Positions 20,885-34,100 of a DNA stretch of 64,000 nucleotides are shown here, in pieces; the stretch's first letter is position 1; each line of letters begins with the position of its first letter. Below the pieces are notes generated by a model. It had not been told where the DNA came from, did not search any database, and worked only from the letters and a program-made list of their open reading frames with translations. The position numbers and the translations under genes are program-made. The DNA comes from Heterocephalus glaber (lineage: Eukaryota > Chordata > Mammalia > Rodentia > Bathyergidae): assembly GCF_000247695.1 (NCBI RefSeq), contig NW_004624784.1, positions 8,808,764 to 8,872,763 on the forward strand, read 5' to 3'.

Positions 20885-21944
20885 GAGTTACTTGTCAAAG
20901 TTTTATTAGTTTGGTGCACGTATAGTGATGTTACAGAGTCTGGGGCCTGGGGGCGCCTCCAAGCTCCAGTTTCCCCTCCCCTCTCAAAGCAGGGCCAGGG
21001 CAGACCAAAGGGCCCTCAGCAGCCTCTTAGCCATGGACTCCTCTAAGGCAGAGACGCTGGAAGGGAAAGGAAAGAGAAGAGAGAAGACTCCAGAAGGAAG
21101 AGAAAGGGAAAGACACTTTATGTCAGAGTGTGGCAAGAGGCAAACTCTCAAAGAACCTCAAATGTCCCCCGACTCAGGCCCAGATGTGGGTTCAATACTT
21201 AACTTCCCAGACTGGCCAGCTTTGGCTAGAAGAAGGGAGGCCTGGCTTTTCTCTCTCCACAGACCCTTTTGGGGCCCTTGGAGATTAGGGTTCCTCCCTC
21301 CAATGCTGTGGAAGCTGTAAGGAGAGCTGTAACAGAGTGGGATGAGTCAGGACCAAAGCTGGGGGAAACAGGGATCACTGGGGTGGGAAAGAGAGCTAAG
21401 ATTTTTGGCTTGCGCTCCTCTGGGGTCCATGTGTTATCTGATATTTACATGGGTCTCCCAGGGCTGAAGTTTTTTCCCCACATGAGCTTTGGATAGTGAG
21501 AACTGTCCCTCCTTCTGACTGCCTGCTCCAGCACAGGCCCATGAAAACCAGGGGAAACCCAATAGAATTTGCTTGCCCTTATATCCTCGACTCTGACTCC
21601 AGTAACTCCAGAGACCCCAGTGCCCCAAAGAAAGGTCAAGGAGGGCAACTGAATCTTCGGTGCCAAGGAGAGAGGGCCTGGAGGTGGGAGGGAGACTCTG
21701 TGAGCTGCCCTGAGCCATAGGTCCAGTCCCAGGGCTGGTACCAATGCGGGGCTCTTTAGCCTGCCATGGCAGAGTGAGGGTGTGTGGGCAGAGGGAAGCA
21801 GAGCCAAGTTAACGCTGCAGGGCCGGCGGGATGACTAGAAGACCCAGTCCTTCAGGGCCTTTCTGCCCATGGCTCACAGGGATGAGGCCCGGAGAGCCTG
21901 GGCCTGGAGGTGAGAAGTGGCTGCTGTGCAGGCAGACGGCAGAG
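20885..21944 (-). other. DRD2: DRD2 3' UTR
   Basis: Region between the stop codon and the polyadenylation signal on the minus strand. No repeat element was recognised. Open frames inside are short and overlap on both strands. Confidence 0.7.
20902..20907 (-). terminator. DRD2: DRD2 polyadenylation signal AATAAA
   Basis: TTTATT on the plus strand is AATAAA on the minus strand, about 1.04 kb after the DRD2 stop codon. Cleavage is inferred at about 20880-20892. The implied 3' UTR is about 1.05 kb, plausible for DRD2. Confidence 0.75.
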
Positions 21945-22138
21945 TCAGCAGTGTAGAATCTTCATGAAGGCCTTGCGGAACTCGATGTTGAAGGTTGTGT
22001 AGATGATGGGGTTCACGGCGCTGTTGACATAGCCCAGCCACGTGAAGGCGCTGTACAGGACTGGCGGGATGTTGCAGTCACAGTGTATGTTGAGGATGTG
22101 CGTAATGAAGAAGGGAAGCCAGCAGATGATGAATACGC
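21945..22138 (-). CDS. DRD2: DRD2 exon 8 coding part (TM6-TM7, C-terminus)
   Basis: 194 nt including the stop TGA at 21945-21947. It encodes [10 protein letters not shown], the third extracellular loop, TM7 with NPIIY, and the C-terminus AFMKILHC. Met in AFMK is the residue I recall from mouse, where human has Leu. Acceptor CCCCCAG next to 22139. Confidence 0.97.
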
Positions 22139-25100
22139 CTGGGGGAGAAGCAGGGTCAGGGTGGCCTTCAGGCCATGGAGAGGCTGAGCTGAGCACACCC
22201 TGTCCTGCTGGACGGGCCCCTGGCTTGTATGCTGGAGGCCCCAGTGCTGTGGGTTGCAGCCCCAGGAGCACTGCAAGGGGAGTTCAGTTCTTGGATCCTA
22301 GACCTGCACTCAGCCCCCGGGGACTGCAGTAGCAAAACACCCAGGTCCAACATGGGCCTGCCACATCCCAGTCATGTGATCAAGGGTAGCCCCTTAGCCT
22401 GCTGGGACTGCATGCCCTCATCCAAAAAAAGAGGACAGGGGCACTTGCCTTCTCACATCCCAGGACTTCTGGGCTCCTAAAGGACATCTCAGGTGTTACA
22501 TAGAAAGCAGAGTCACATTGGTCCTCCTTTCCTCAGCCATCCTCTTAGTTTGTGACCTTTATTATATGGTTTTTCTAGAAGACCTTCATTTAAAAGTCCT
22601 GCCTAGTAGACAGGCCCACTCCCTCCTTTAGATCAGAGTCCCCTTCCCCCATTTTCACAGCTCTTGTCCTATAAAGATGTGGTTGAGTGCAAGAGTTTAT
22701 TTCCCAGTTCCATGGTAACAGTAATAGATAAAAGCATAATGATAACACTTATGTATTTGTGCTGCTTTGCAGATTTAAAAAATACTTTCACCAAACCTAT
22801 GCCATCTGACCATGGCAACAGTTCTGAGAGGTCATCTAGTCTACAGACAGGGGGATCAGAGGTTAAAAAGTGACCTGCCTGAGGACATGAGGCTTGGGGG
22901 CATTATGGTAGGCTGGTCAAGCCCACAGACTCTGGAGTCAGACTGCTTGAGTTCAAATCATGAGTCCTTCTTAGTCAAGTTATATAGCCATGCTAAACCT
23001 CAGAATGCCCATCTGTAAAAGGAGCACAATTGTAGAATCTCCTTAAGAGCCTGTCTGCTTGTCGATGAGGATGGCTTGGTTCTGAGAATGTGTCAAACCC
23101 ATGATACACCAGCCCGGGTCAGCAAGAGCTGGCAGGGACTGGGGCCTGCAGAGACGGACCCTTTCCCTGGCCAGAGCTGACTCACCGAGAACAATGGCGA
23201 GCATCTGAGTGGCTTTCTTCTCCTTCTGCTGGGAGAGCTTCCTGCGGCTCATGGTCTTGAGGGAGGTCCGAGTTTTGCCATTGGGCATAGACTGGATCTC
23301 AAAGATCTTGGCAATCTTGGGGTGGTCTTTGGCATGCCCATTCTTTTCTGGCTTAGCAGGGCTGTCAGGAGTGCTATGGAGGCCATGGTGGGATGGATCA
23401 GGGAGAGTCAGCTGGTGGTGGCTGGGTGGGATAGGGCTGTACCTGGTCCTCTCGGGTGGGCTGGTGCTAGAGACAATCTCCATCTCTAGCTCCTGGGCTC
23501 GGCGGGCAGCCTCCTGCACCATAAGCAGAGAACTCTGGGTGAAGCCAGGCATGGTCGTAGGCAGCAGTCACCCAGGCTCCTGTGCTCCTCTAATCCCCTC
23601 CCTTCTCCCACTGGAAACTCCTACAAACACGGTCACTGTACCAGGAGGGGAAGGAGGGCTCTCACTGAGAGGCAGGGGGCATCTGGATCCATAGTCTACT
23701 TCCCAGAGCAATCCTTTTGCAGTCTCAGTACCCCAAACCATTTTCCAATGGCTTCTCTTTTGTTAAAAGAGCAACACTTACTGAGTGCTGCCTAAGTGTC
23801 AGGTGCCAAGCTGGCTGCTAGGGATAAATCCCTGAATGATGCTCAGTCTTGCCTCCAAGAACTGGCGTCCTAACTGTTTAGAGAACATCCACCCTTGTCC
23901 TTCCCACTAGGCTGAATCACAGGCCCAGTGCTCTTGTTTCATGGGTACCTGTACCAGCTTGCAAACTAGACTGACCCAGGTGCAGAACAGCCGACCCCTG
24001 GGGCCCCACATCTCCCCTGCTGGGCTGAGCAGGAGGGCCTGGCATAGATCCACTCACAGTCTCCCCGTTCTTCCTTGGGCTGTCTTGTTTGGTGCCTCAG
24101 AGGTCAAAAATGCAGCCAGTCTATGTGCCTAGCTGGTAAAACCGAGTTGCTCCCTTGACCCCATCCTGGGTCTCTGCTTTGGTACCTGTGTCATAAACAG
24201 CTCTGAAAATGATGTCCTTGGAGTACAGGTGAGAGGTGGGGACCCTGCTTCCCAAGAACATCTGACCTGGACTTAGCATGAGGTCCTCTGTGGGCTCCCT
24301 GGCCTATACTGTGGCCACCTGTGTGGGGCAGGGGGTGAAATACCTCCTGGTTGGACCCCAGTGCTAGGGCTGTGTTCTGATTTGCACCCGTGGGTTCCAT
24401 TTCCAGGTTGTGTTTCATGAGCAGCCCCAGGGCTGCTCTACTGCAGCCGTCCTCAGCCTCCAGCCTCTAGTCCCAGAGCCAGCCTGTTTGCATGGCAGCA
24501 CTTGCCAGTGGAAAAGCATGGGTGTGGATTTAGAAGTTACAGAGATCTGGGTTCAGATATGTGCTCTGTCACTGTTTAGACATGGGGAAGTTACCTAAAC
24601 TCTCTGAGCCTCTGATTCCTTTTGTGAGTTGAAGACTGATAAAATCAATTGGACTTAACCTCCCAGGGTCGTGGTGAGGATTTGGTGAGATAACAGGAAC
24701 TCAGTAGGTATGTGAGAAGTGGAAATAGCCATTCTCACCATTTTTATTATGTTGTTACAGCCCAGTCCCTTTTCCCACAATTTTCTATGTACCTGGGACA
24801 TGCAGAATTGAGGTGTCCTGCTCCATACCTGCTTGGAAGTGTGCATGGTGTGCCTGGCCTCTGCTGAGGCAGTGGGGGATGGTGAGAGGTGCTTCTCTCT
24901 CTGGCCAGCTGGTGAGGGTTCAGAGTCATGGCTGGTAGGCTCCCCAAGGACAGAAACTTGGCTGTGGGTTCCTGACCTGAACACTTACCATTCTCCGCCT
25001 ATTCACTGGGAAACTCCCATTAGACTTCATGATAACGGTGCAGAGTTTCATGTCCTCAGGGTGAGTACAGTTGCCCTGTGGAGTGAGCCAGCACATGGGT

Positions 25101-28100
25101 CACACAAGACAGTGAGGGGACTGGGCACAAGGAGACAAGAACCCAAGGCTTTATGGAGATCTCAGACTCGGAACAGGGCTCAGAGATTAGGCGTGTGGGA
25201 CCACAGAAGGCAGTCAGGGTAAAGGTTAAGACTGGTGTTGCAATAAGAGGAAATAGGCAGGACAAGGGACAAAAGGACCCTGGTTTTTAGAGAGCACCTA
25301 CTCAGGATCCAGCACCCTGTTAGGCACACTCACAACCCTTCTCATAATGAATCTTCAAGACTACCCTATGAAGTCCATATTTACATTTTCATTTAACAGA
25401 TGAGGACACTGAGGCTCACAGAAGTTCAGCAATTTGCCCATGGTCACTCAGTCAACATGGGTGGTGCCAGGATTTGAACCTGATCTGTGTAACCTGAAAG
25501 CTTTTGTTCCTCCCATGCCCACTCAGTCTTTTCAGATAAGGCTGAGTGGAAGGGAGAATTCACAGGACGGAAGAACAAGGAGCTGAGAGAGGAACAGAAA
25601 AGAAAAATGGGAAAGAAGAAGTGATAAGGATGCAGGAAGTGAGCAGGACAGAGAGTGTGGCAAGTAAAGAAAACAGGACAGAGGAGACAGAGAGAAGGAA
25701 AGGGAGACAGAGGTTAGAAAGGAGAAGCTAAGCAGAGGCAAAGGGGAGACCAGGAAGAGGCCAAGCTGGAACAGCTGCCAGAGTCACAAAGACTTTTGAG
25801 CAGACTTCTCTGTCCAATGAGTGCCACCAGGGATGTCACCTCCCACTCCTGGGCATTCAAGTTCCTCCACAGAGACCCACACCCTCATCTGTCTGCTGGG
25901 TACTACAGCCTAGACCACAGCCTTGCTGTGGTGCCCAGGTCCCCACCTGGGCAAGGGACAAACCGCCTTGGGACTGGTTAGGTAGGGACACTTGGAGGGG
26001 AGGAAGGGTCTCTGGACCTTGAGTGGGGCCCTCAGGTTGGCCCGGAAGGCTCGGCTGCTACGTTTGGTGTTGACCCGCTTGCGCCGTTTGCGGAGGACGA
26101 TGTAGATCTTGATGTACACCAGCAGGGTGACGATGAAGGGCACATAGAAGGAGACGATGGAGGAGTAGACCACGAAGGCAGGGTTGGCAATGATGCACTC
26201 ATTCTGGTCTAGGGGAAGAGAGCCCAGGATGGGCAGGGCATCAGCTGGCCCCCTGGGCCACAATGCCACCAGAGCATCTATCTCCTTGTGGGAAAGAGGA
26301 GCAGTCTTACAGATAATATGACTAGAGGTTTAAGGTTACCTGGGAATGTTAGTTGTAAATTAATGTGCAGTGTAAATTAGAGTATTAGAACCACAACCAT
26401 CGCCAGGTGTGGTGGCACACGCCTGTAATCCCAGCACTTGGGAGGCTGAGGCAGGAAGATAGCTGCAAGTTTGAGGCCAGCCTCAGCTACATAGTGAGTT
26501 CAAGGCCGTCCTGAACTACATTGTGATACCCTGTCTCAAAAAAAAAAAAATTTAAAAATTCAAAAAAACACTACCATAAGCAAAAATGGACTAAACCAGA
26601 ACTGACTGCTTCCAAATATTCTCATTACTAAGTTACTAGATCATTAGTTTTGATATCTCTGAGAACACAAGTAAACCTAGAATATTCACAAGTTGACACA
26701 AGAATTATTTCCAAAAGAGCAACCCATTATTCCAGCCTTTCCTGTATACCGGGGAGAGAAGTCCTGCCATTTATTAACTTTAGGAACAAGATAACTTGGT
26801 CCCATTTGCTGGACCCACCTGTGTTCCAATGTGTTCCACGTGTTCCCGTGGTTCCTTCCAGGTCTACCGGAGTTTTTTTCTTTATCTCGGGGCTTTCCTG
26901 GATTAATTCAACCATATTTAGCCCTGTTCCTACTTCTTAGAATTCCTGTGACATTTTGATTTCATACCACACATTTTCTAGGCTTCACCGTATTCTGTCT
27001 TGCTCTGGTCTCCAGGGGTGTACCTGCCTGACTCCTGTCTCCCTGATGAGAGGCAGCTACACACTAGCAGATACTTCGTCCCTCTTCTGTTTGAGGTGCT
27101 CTGATGCTGCCTTGCATAGGGAGAGGTACAAGGTGGACTCACCCCCTACTTTTCTCTAGTTTTCCTGTTCTGGATGGCTCAGACCTGGCCTGGGCTCAGC
27201 CAACCCACCAGGCAGAAGCCTTATCACAAAAATGCCTTGCCAGTGGTGAATGGAAGTCCAGTAGTCTCCCCTACATGGAAGTACACACACACATACACAC
27301 ACGCGTGCACACACGTACACACACACACATGCACACTTTGTGCGGCCTGCTTCAATTTAATAAAGTTGAAAATGACCAGACATCCTCCTGAGCCACTTTC
27401 ACCATTCCTCATCTCACTCCATCATGCCCTAGGCCATTGTTTCTTCTCTAGCCGAACCTGGAACAACTCTGAGTTGGGCTGGACCCAGAAGATCCAGGCC
27501 AGCCTCAGTCCATCAGGACTCTCAGCACAAAAGCAGGGGTCTGAAGCCACTTGATCCCTAGGCAAAGGCAAGACTCACCTGTATTGTTGAGTCCAAAGAG
27601 CAGTGGACAGGAGATGGTGAAGGACAGGACCCAGACGATGGCGATCATGACGGTGACTCTGCGCTTGGAGCTGTAGCGCGTGTTGTACAGCATGGGCATG
27701 GCTACAGCTGTGTACCTGTAAGAGGGGGCTGAGTCTGGGGTGCAGGCCCAGGAACCTCTCATTCCACCTAATGTGCACACCAGAGATGCCCCTGATCCAC
27801 GGACTGGGCTGTTGATCACCTCCATGAAGCTTGCCAACAGCCTGGCAATGACCCATCAAACACTGTTTGGCCAGTTGCAGTGTACCTCTGAGGCATCTCC
27901 ATTACTCTAATTCCCCACTTGGATTTGGAGCTTTTTGAGAGGTCAAGGCCTGGGTCTTTGAACCTTTTAAACTACACTTCACTTATGCTGGGCCTGTGGG
28001 AGGTGGAAGTGTTTGTCGATAGATTGGTATCCAGCCCCTCAGAGCAAGGTGTCAGCCCTATTTAGCAGGAAAGATGTACAATGGCAACCATTTACAATCT

Positions 28101-31100
28101 TCCCTCACATTCCTCTGCTTAGAGCATCTGAGGTATTAACTTATCTCCCAGGAGTGCTGTGGGGGACTAGGGCCAGTACCACAGGGAGCCTGTGTGGCAC
28201 ATCCGTGCAAATTAGTGAAAGGCTCCACACATACTGCCTAATGGCCAGAGCCTGTGCTGTGATATATGTTGGACATAAAATGCAAAACCAAAACCCTGAA
28301 GCTTCACAGGGAAGGTATCATTATCATCCATGTCCAGAAAATGAAACTGGGATTCTAAAAACTTCCACACTGTCAGGTAAGTAGAAAGTGATAGAGCCAG
28401 GGCTATATCACGATCAAGTACTTTCTCTTTCAAAGCAGTCACATGTTGGTATTTTTGGGAGCCTCCCAGCCCATAGATGGCCTCCCTTTCAGGAGTTTGT
28501 AATATCCTAACCAAACACATACACACACACACACACACACACACGAACTCACACACACATGGCCAGTCATATAGCAACACAGACACAGCCTGACCCTGAG
28601 CAGAGGTGGGACAGACAGAAAGGTGGATAGCCAGGGTCACCTCTCCCACCCTGGGTGGACTCACCTGTCGATGCTGATGGCACACAGGTTCAGGATGCTT
28701 GCTGTGCACATCATGACATCCAGAGTAACAAAGATGTCACAATGGATCCTGCTGAATTTCCACTCGCCAACCACCTAGGGACAAAGCAGCATAATGGGTG
28801 GACATCAGGAGGAGGAAATTAGCTTAGGCCCTGTGGCTCAGGCCTCCAGCAGCAGGTCAGGCTGTGTCCTCAGATGATAGCTATGGAATCTTGTGGGTCT
28901 CGACTGGAGAAGAAGCAACAATGGAAGCAGTGCCCATGGGGATCTGAGTCCCATGCTCCTAGCTTCTCTTCTTCCACATGTGTAAGTCCTCTTTGTGCCA
29001 AGAACTTGGCTAGAAGAAAGGCAACTCACTTAATATGAGTGCCTCATCTTTGAATTCTTAATCTGTAAAACAATTATGTGATCACTATGTGATCCCCAAG
29101 TATTTTCTTAGATTCTTTATCTGTCTATTTGGTGTTCATTCGCCATAGCAAAAACTATATTAACTATATTTTTATGTTCTATGTTCCTGCTGCTATGGTA
29201 TTTGGGGGACCACCACACTTGGGGAGAGACTCCTCTCCCAGAGCTAGCTGATTCATAAACACAGTAAACTAATTACTTGGTAGCACACTACCTCTCAAAT
29301 GTAAGCCAGCCTTTCCCTACATACTCTCACATATCAAGCCAATATTTCCTGTACCTTAAATTGTCCTGGGGCCCGATATCAGGTAACTAGGTAACTAGGG
29401 ACCAATCCTTTAGCCCTGGAGTTATTCATACTACACAATCCTGAGCTGCTCATTCTGTCTTGCTTTGGATTTCCTATGGAAACCCCAACAAAATCTATGC
29501 CCTAAGCTTTCCCCTGGCCCTTCCTTTGCCCCCTGACCCAAGCCTGGTGCTTCCCCTGGCTGTGCCTCCCATTCCTAGGGGAACTGTGAATAGCATTAAA
29601 TTTTTTTTCCAATGGCATTGACCTCCATGTCATCACTCAGTTATAACTCTTCAAATTAAACCACATGTATCATTTTAGAATATTTATTTTTCCAGTGAGA
29701 AAACTAAGCCTCAGAAAAGTACAGTGATTTGCTTACAATCTTTTGGATCAGCTTCTGGTCTTTCACTCTTACAAGTTCTGAATGAGCCAGGCAAGACTTT
29801 CCATGCCTAGCCTGGAGTGTATGGCACAGTCAGGGCCCAAAAATTGTCTGTTAAGACAGTGGCTGACTATGCAACAAGGAAGAAATGTCTGCTCTTTGTT
29901 ATCTTCAGAGAATAAAAGAAATCTGGGCTGGAGCAATAAGACCACCAGGACAAGCTGGAAAAGAGGTGATGTAGTGATCTGTCCTTGGTCTGATGGGAAA
30001 TAAGGAGTTCAACAACTCCTGGCAAGAAGATTTTACATCACACACACAGACACACACACACACACACACACACCCCAATACACTTCTACACATCCCCAGC
30101 CCTTCATTCACACTAACACAGACAATCAGACAGTCACATAGCTGGCTGGCCCTGGCATCTCTGTCAGTGTGGAGCAGCCCAACCTCTGAAGACACCTTTG
30201 GCTTCTACCCATAGTGGAGAAGAAATAACAAAGCCCTCTCCAATGACCAGAGCAGGGCAGCACCAACTATGTGTTCCAGCTCAGCACAGCAGCAGGAATA
30301 ATGGCCGCGTTACTCATTCTCACCACTACCTTTGCTTCTGCACTCAGGCAAAGAAACAAACCTTGGCATTTAAGCTCAAGAAGGAGTGATGCAGCTGCTA
30401 TCATCTTACAAGGAGGAAATAGCAGCTCTCCCCCAGAAGACAGAGGTCTTTTCTGTGGCAATATTTCCTGCAGGCCTTGTCTCAGGGCTTCGCCTGGTAG
30501 CCCTGCACTTTGAGAGCTGACAGTAGGATATCCAGTTGGGATGGCAGTGGAGGGTTTGGAGGGGTCTTCCCTGTTATAAACAGAGTACCTTCAAGGCACA
30601 CTGGGCAGGGCCCCAAGCCCATCTGGTTCCTACCCACCTCATCTTAAAGCCTCTCCTAGGACTGGTATCTAGGAGCTGCTTTCATGTCCCTGGTGATCCA
30701 GGTCTGAGAGGTCAGGGCCTTTGTCTCTGTCTCCTTTCTCTCCTTCCCTCCTCCCTGCTATCCTTCTTTTCTACAAACACTTATTGAGCAGCCGAGTCTT
30801 TGCTGCAGGCTTCTGGACACACACGAACCACTCACACCTAGTCCCTGCTTTCAGCACACTCTCCAACCCCTCTCCCCACCAGCCTGCCTGGAGCCTAGAA
30901 GGGAGGGCTTTCTTCTGTGGTCTCAGGAGCAACTGCCTTGCAGGGTAATTAGGGTTGGCCATTCAAAAACCCAAGAAAAAGTATTGGCAGCCACTTTATA
31001 GAATATCTACTCTGGGAACTACTTTATCTCATTTGTTTTTAAAACTCTTATAAGAAGAGATTGCTTATCCCTATTTATAGATGAGGGAAGTGAAGCTCAG

Positions 31101-34100
31101 AGAGGCCACAAAACATGGCCAAGTTTACCCAGGAAGCATTCAGTGGGGCTAGAAAGTGAGCTAAGTTCATCAGGCATCACATTCAATGCTTTTTTAAGTG
31201 TGGAAGAGACCATCTTAGAAGGGACCATCTAACTTGTGAAAAGAGATCATCTGTGAAAAGCACATGGTGAACATAAAACATGGCCAGGTGAGATTACCAT
31301 TCCAAGAGTGGACAAACAGGGTCACAGAAGGAAACAGAGTTGCTCAAGGTCACTTAGAGATTTGGTGGCCAAGGAAGGATTAGCCCATTTTCTAGTTGCA
31401 CAAAGGATCTTTCCTCCTCACTTTTGGGCATCGTTCATTGACATCTTGCTCCTATAGGGTTGAGACTGGCATGGGAAGCTCCGAGGTGGAACCAGCAAAT
31501 GGTAACAAAACTAGAATAATGGCCTGTACTTAGTGTTTCTCAGGCACTGTTGTAAACACACTGTACTCAGATTTGTGAAATGAGGATGGCAAGACTCAGT
31601 GTTAAGGACTCTGGCACCTTCTCTCAGAGAGGATGGTTCTACCTTACTGCTTCTCCAGGATAGTTCTTCCCAAAGTGTTACCTCTTTCTGCAAGCCTTTC
31701 CAATACTTCCAGCTGGGGAATATGCTCCCACTATTTCCATTGTCTCCTGGGGACTGTTTCATGTCACCTCCAGGGACTGCACTGTACTGGGGCGTTGAAT
31801 GTTGAATGAGTGAAGAAATAACTTTGCTCATCTTTTCTGAAAACATTTGTTGAATGTATTAATGATTATTGCCACTTCACAGATTGTCTCAGTTTTTCCA
31901 GCTCTTGATCATTCTGTTCAGAGACCACTTCTAGTCCCATCCATTCAGTCTGCACAGATGTTTTGGATGAGGGTGAGGGAGGCAGTAGTATGGAGAGACA
32001 TTAACGACTCCATGGCTGCTTCCTTTTAGCTTTTCTTTTCATGGTGCTGGGGATTGAACCTAGGGCCTCTTACATGCTAGGCAAGTGCTCTACCACTGAC
32101 CTACAACCCCAGCTCTTTGATCATCTTTCTAATCTTTTCTAGTAAATGTACACCAAGCCTCACCTTAAAAGGATAGAAGGGATCTCAATGGACTCCACAT
32201 GCAGGCAAGTGACCCCTTCCTGCCATTTGTCAGGAACTTCTCCCACTGCTACCCCATTGAAAAGAAATGGAGTCGGGATGTGAAATCAGTCCTCTCACTC
32301 CAAAATCAGCATGCTTTTAATATGGGGCCAGAGTAGTCCCAAAACAGACAGAAGGTGGCATAGATGGCTGTAGGGATATTTAGCATTGCTAGAAATGGAA
32401 TAGGATGGAAAATTCTAGACAACTACGGCATCTCTTGGAAAAGGTGCAGTATGTGTCTAACAGAATGTTGGACAACACTCCATTAGGGACAATAAATTGA
32501 GAAGATTATGTCCTTTAGTTGCAGCTTGCCACCAAAGTCTTGTTTTAAGGGGATTATATGGAAGAGTTTGGGTGCTGCCTGAGAAAGTGTCTGCAAGCTG
32601 CCCGCTGACATGCTCAGCTTCACCTCTAAAATAATGGTGGGGAAATTTCAAAGGTGTTTAAAACATTTCCTTGAAGGATTTAGATTGCTAGGGGCCCCAA
32701 TATAGTTTGTGTACAGATTTGTCTCTGCCCGAGTGTCTGCATAGGGATGGGTAGACTGGAAGCTAGCAGAAGTCATGCCCAGAGCCCCAGGGAGAACACC
32801 TCTCACTCTGGGAAGTGAGAAGTTCCTTCTGGGTGGGAAGAGGGGGAGTTTCTTCTGGGTGGAGAGGTGTTGGATATTTATCGTCATCTTTGTCTTCATC
32901 ACCCTTGCATACTTACTATGTGCACAGTACCATTCTAAGCACTTTTCCCAGAGTGACTCATTTGATCCTCAAACAACTCTGTGAGGCAGGTACTAGTATT
33001 ATTCCCATATTATAGATCAGGAGACTGAGGCATACAGAGGTTGTTTGTTCTCCCACTTTCCTCACGATTTTTCCCTGATGGTCTGGGGTCTAGGACCCTC
33101 TTTTGGAAGGAAGTAGGCATGGATCAAACCTGAGAACAAAGAAGTCTTCAGACAGGATATGGGATGGGCAGAGTCCAGGGCCCTCACATTTAAGCCATAA
33201 AGAATTAGAAACCTGGCCTATGTCACTTGTATACTTTTATGTTGCTTTCCTTCTTCTTAAAAATTATTTATTATATTTTCTTTTGATTATTTTTTACTAT
33301 TCAGAGTATTTTGAACATTTCAGACTGTTTTGACTGTTCTAACAAAACCAAGGGAATGATGGACCAGAACTCCCTGTGTACCAGTGTGGTGGGTACAACA
33401 GGAGAACAAGAGCCTCTTGGGGCCTAGGGACAGGCAGGTGTGCCACTTTGGACCAGCCTCCCCTCCGCATCTGAGCTGCTGCTTTTAGCCATCTTCTGTG
33501 CTCAACTCTACACAGATTTTATACTTTCTTTCCGTAACAGAAGTTTTCGCTCCCAGACAGGGACTTGTGTTTGTGACATAGTTGAGTTCCCCTCTTGCCC
33601 AGGGCAGCAGAATGACAGCTCAGAGAACTAAGTGGTGGCATCTTCCCCAATGCCTGATCAGCTTTCCAGGCACACAGACTCCAGGTCAGCTTCAGTCCTG
33701 GACAGGTAACCCCAGGATTCTGGGCTGAGAAAAGGACAGCTTGTGCTTACTGATGCCTCCTAGGCCCTCCCACATCTGCCTACCCGATTTGAAAAGTGTC
33801 TGCTCAGAGGGGGTCCCCTTAGGGCTTCTTCCTTTACTATAGGACCTGAGTGAAGACAGCAACTTCTCAAAGTCTCTGCTTCCTGTAAAATGAAGAGAGT
33901 AGCATCGACTCCCAAGGTTACCTGATCAGTGTATGCAACACACTTGGGACAGTGTCTGGGCTCCACTGTGGGGCTGCCTGCTCCCCATTTCAAGGCACAG
34001 AGCTGTGCTCTGTCCCAAGTGGCACAATGGGTAACTACACAATTCTTCCTAAGGGAAGGGGCTGTCACACAGTTAGTGGTAGCTCTTCCTGGAGGTTCTA

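Larger units (their letters stand above)
26209..27578 (-). other. DRD2 intron 4 with B1 and a CA repeat
   Basis: 1.37 kb. Contains a B1 SINE (26401-26553) and a CA-rich microsatellite (27282-27334). The rest is unassigned. Confidence 0.75.
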
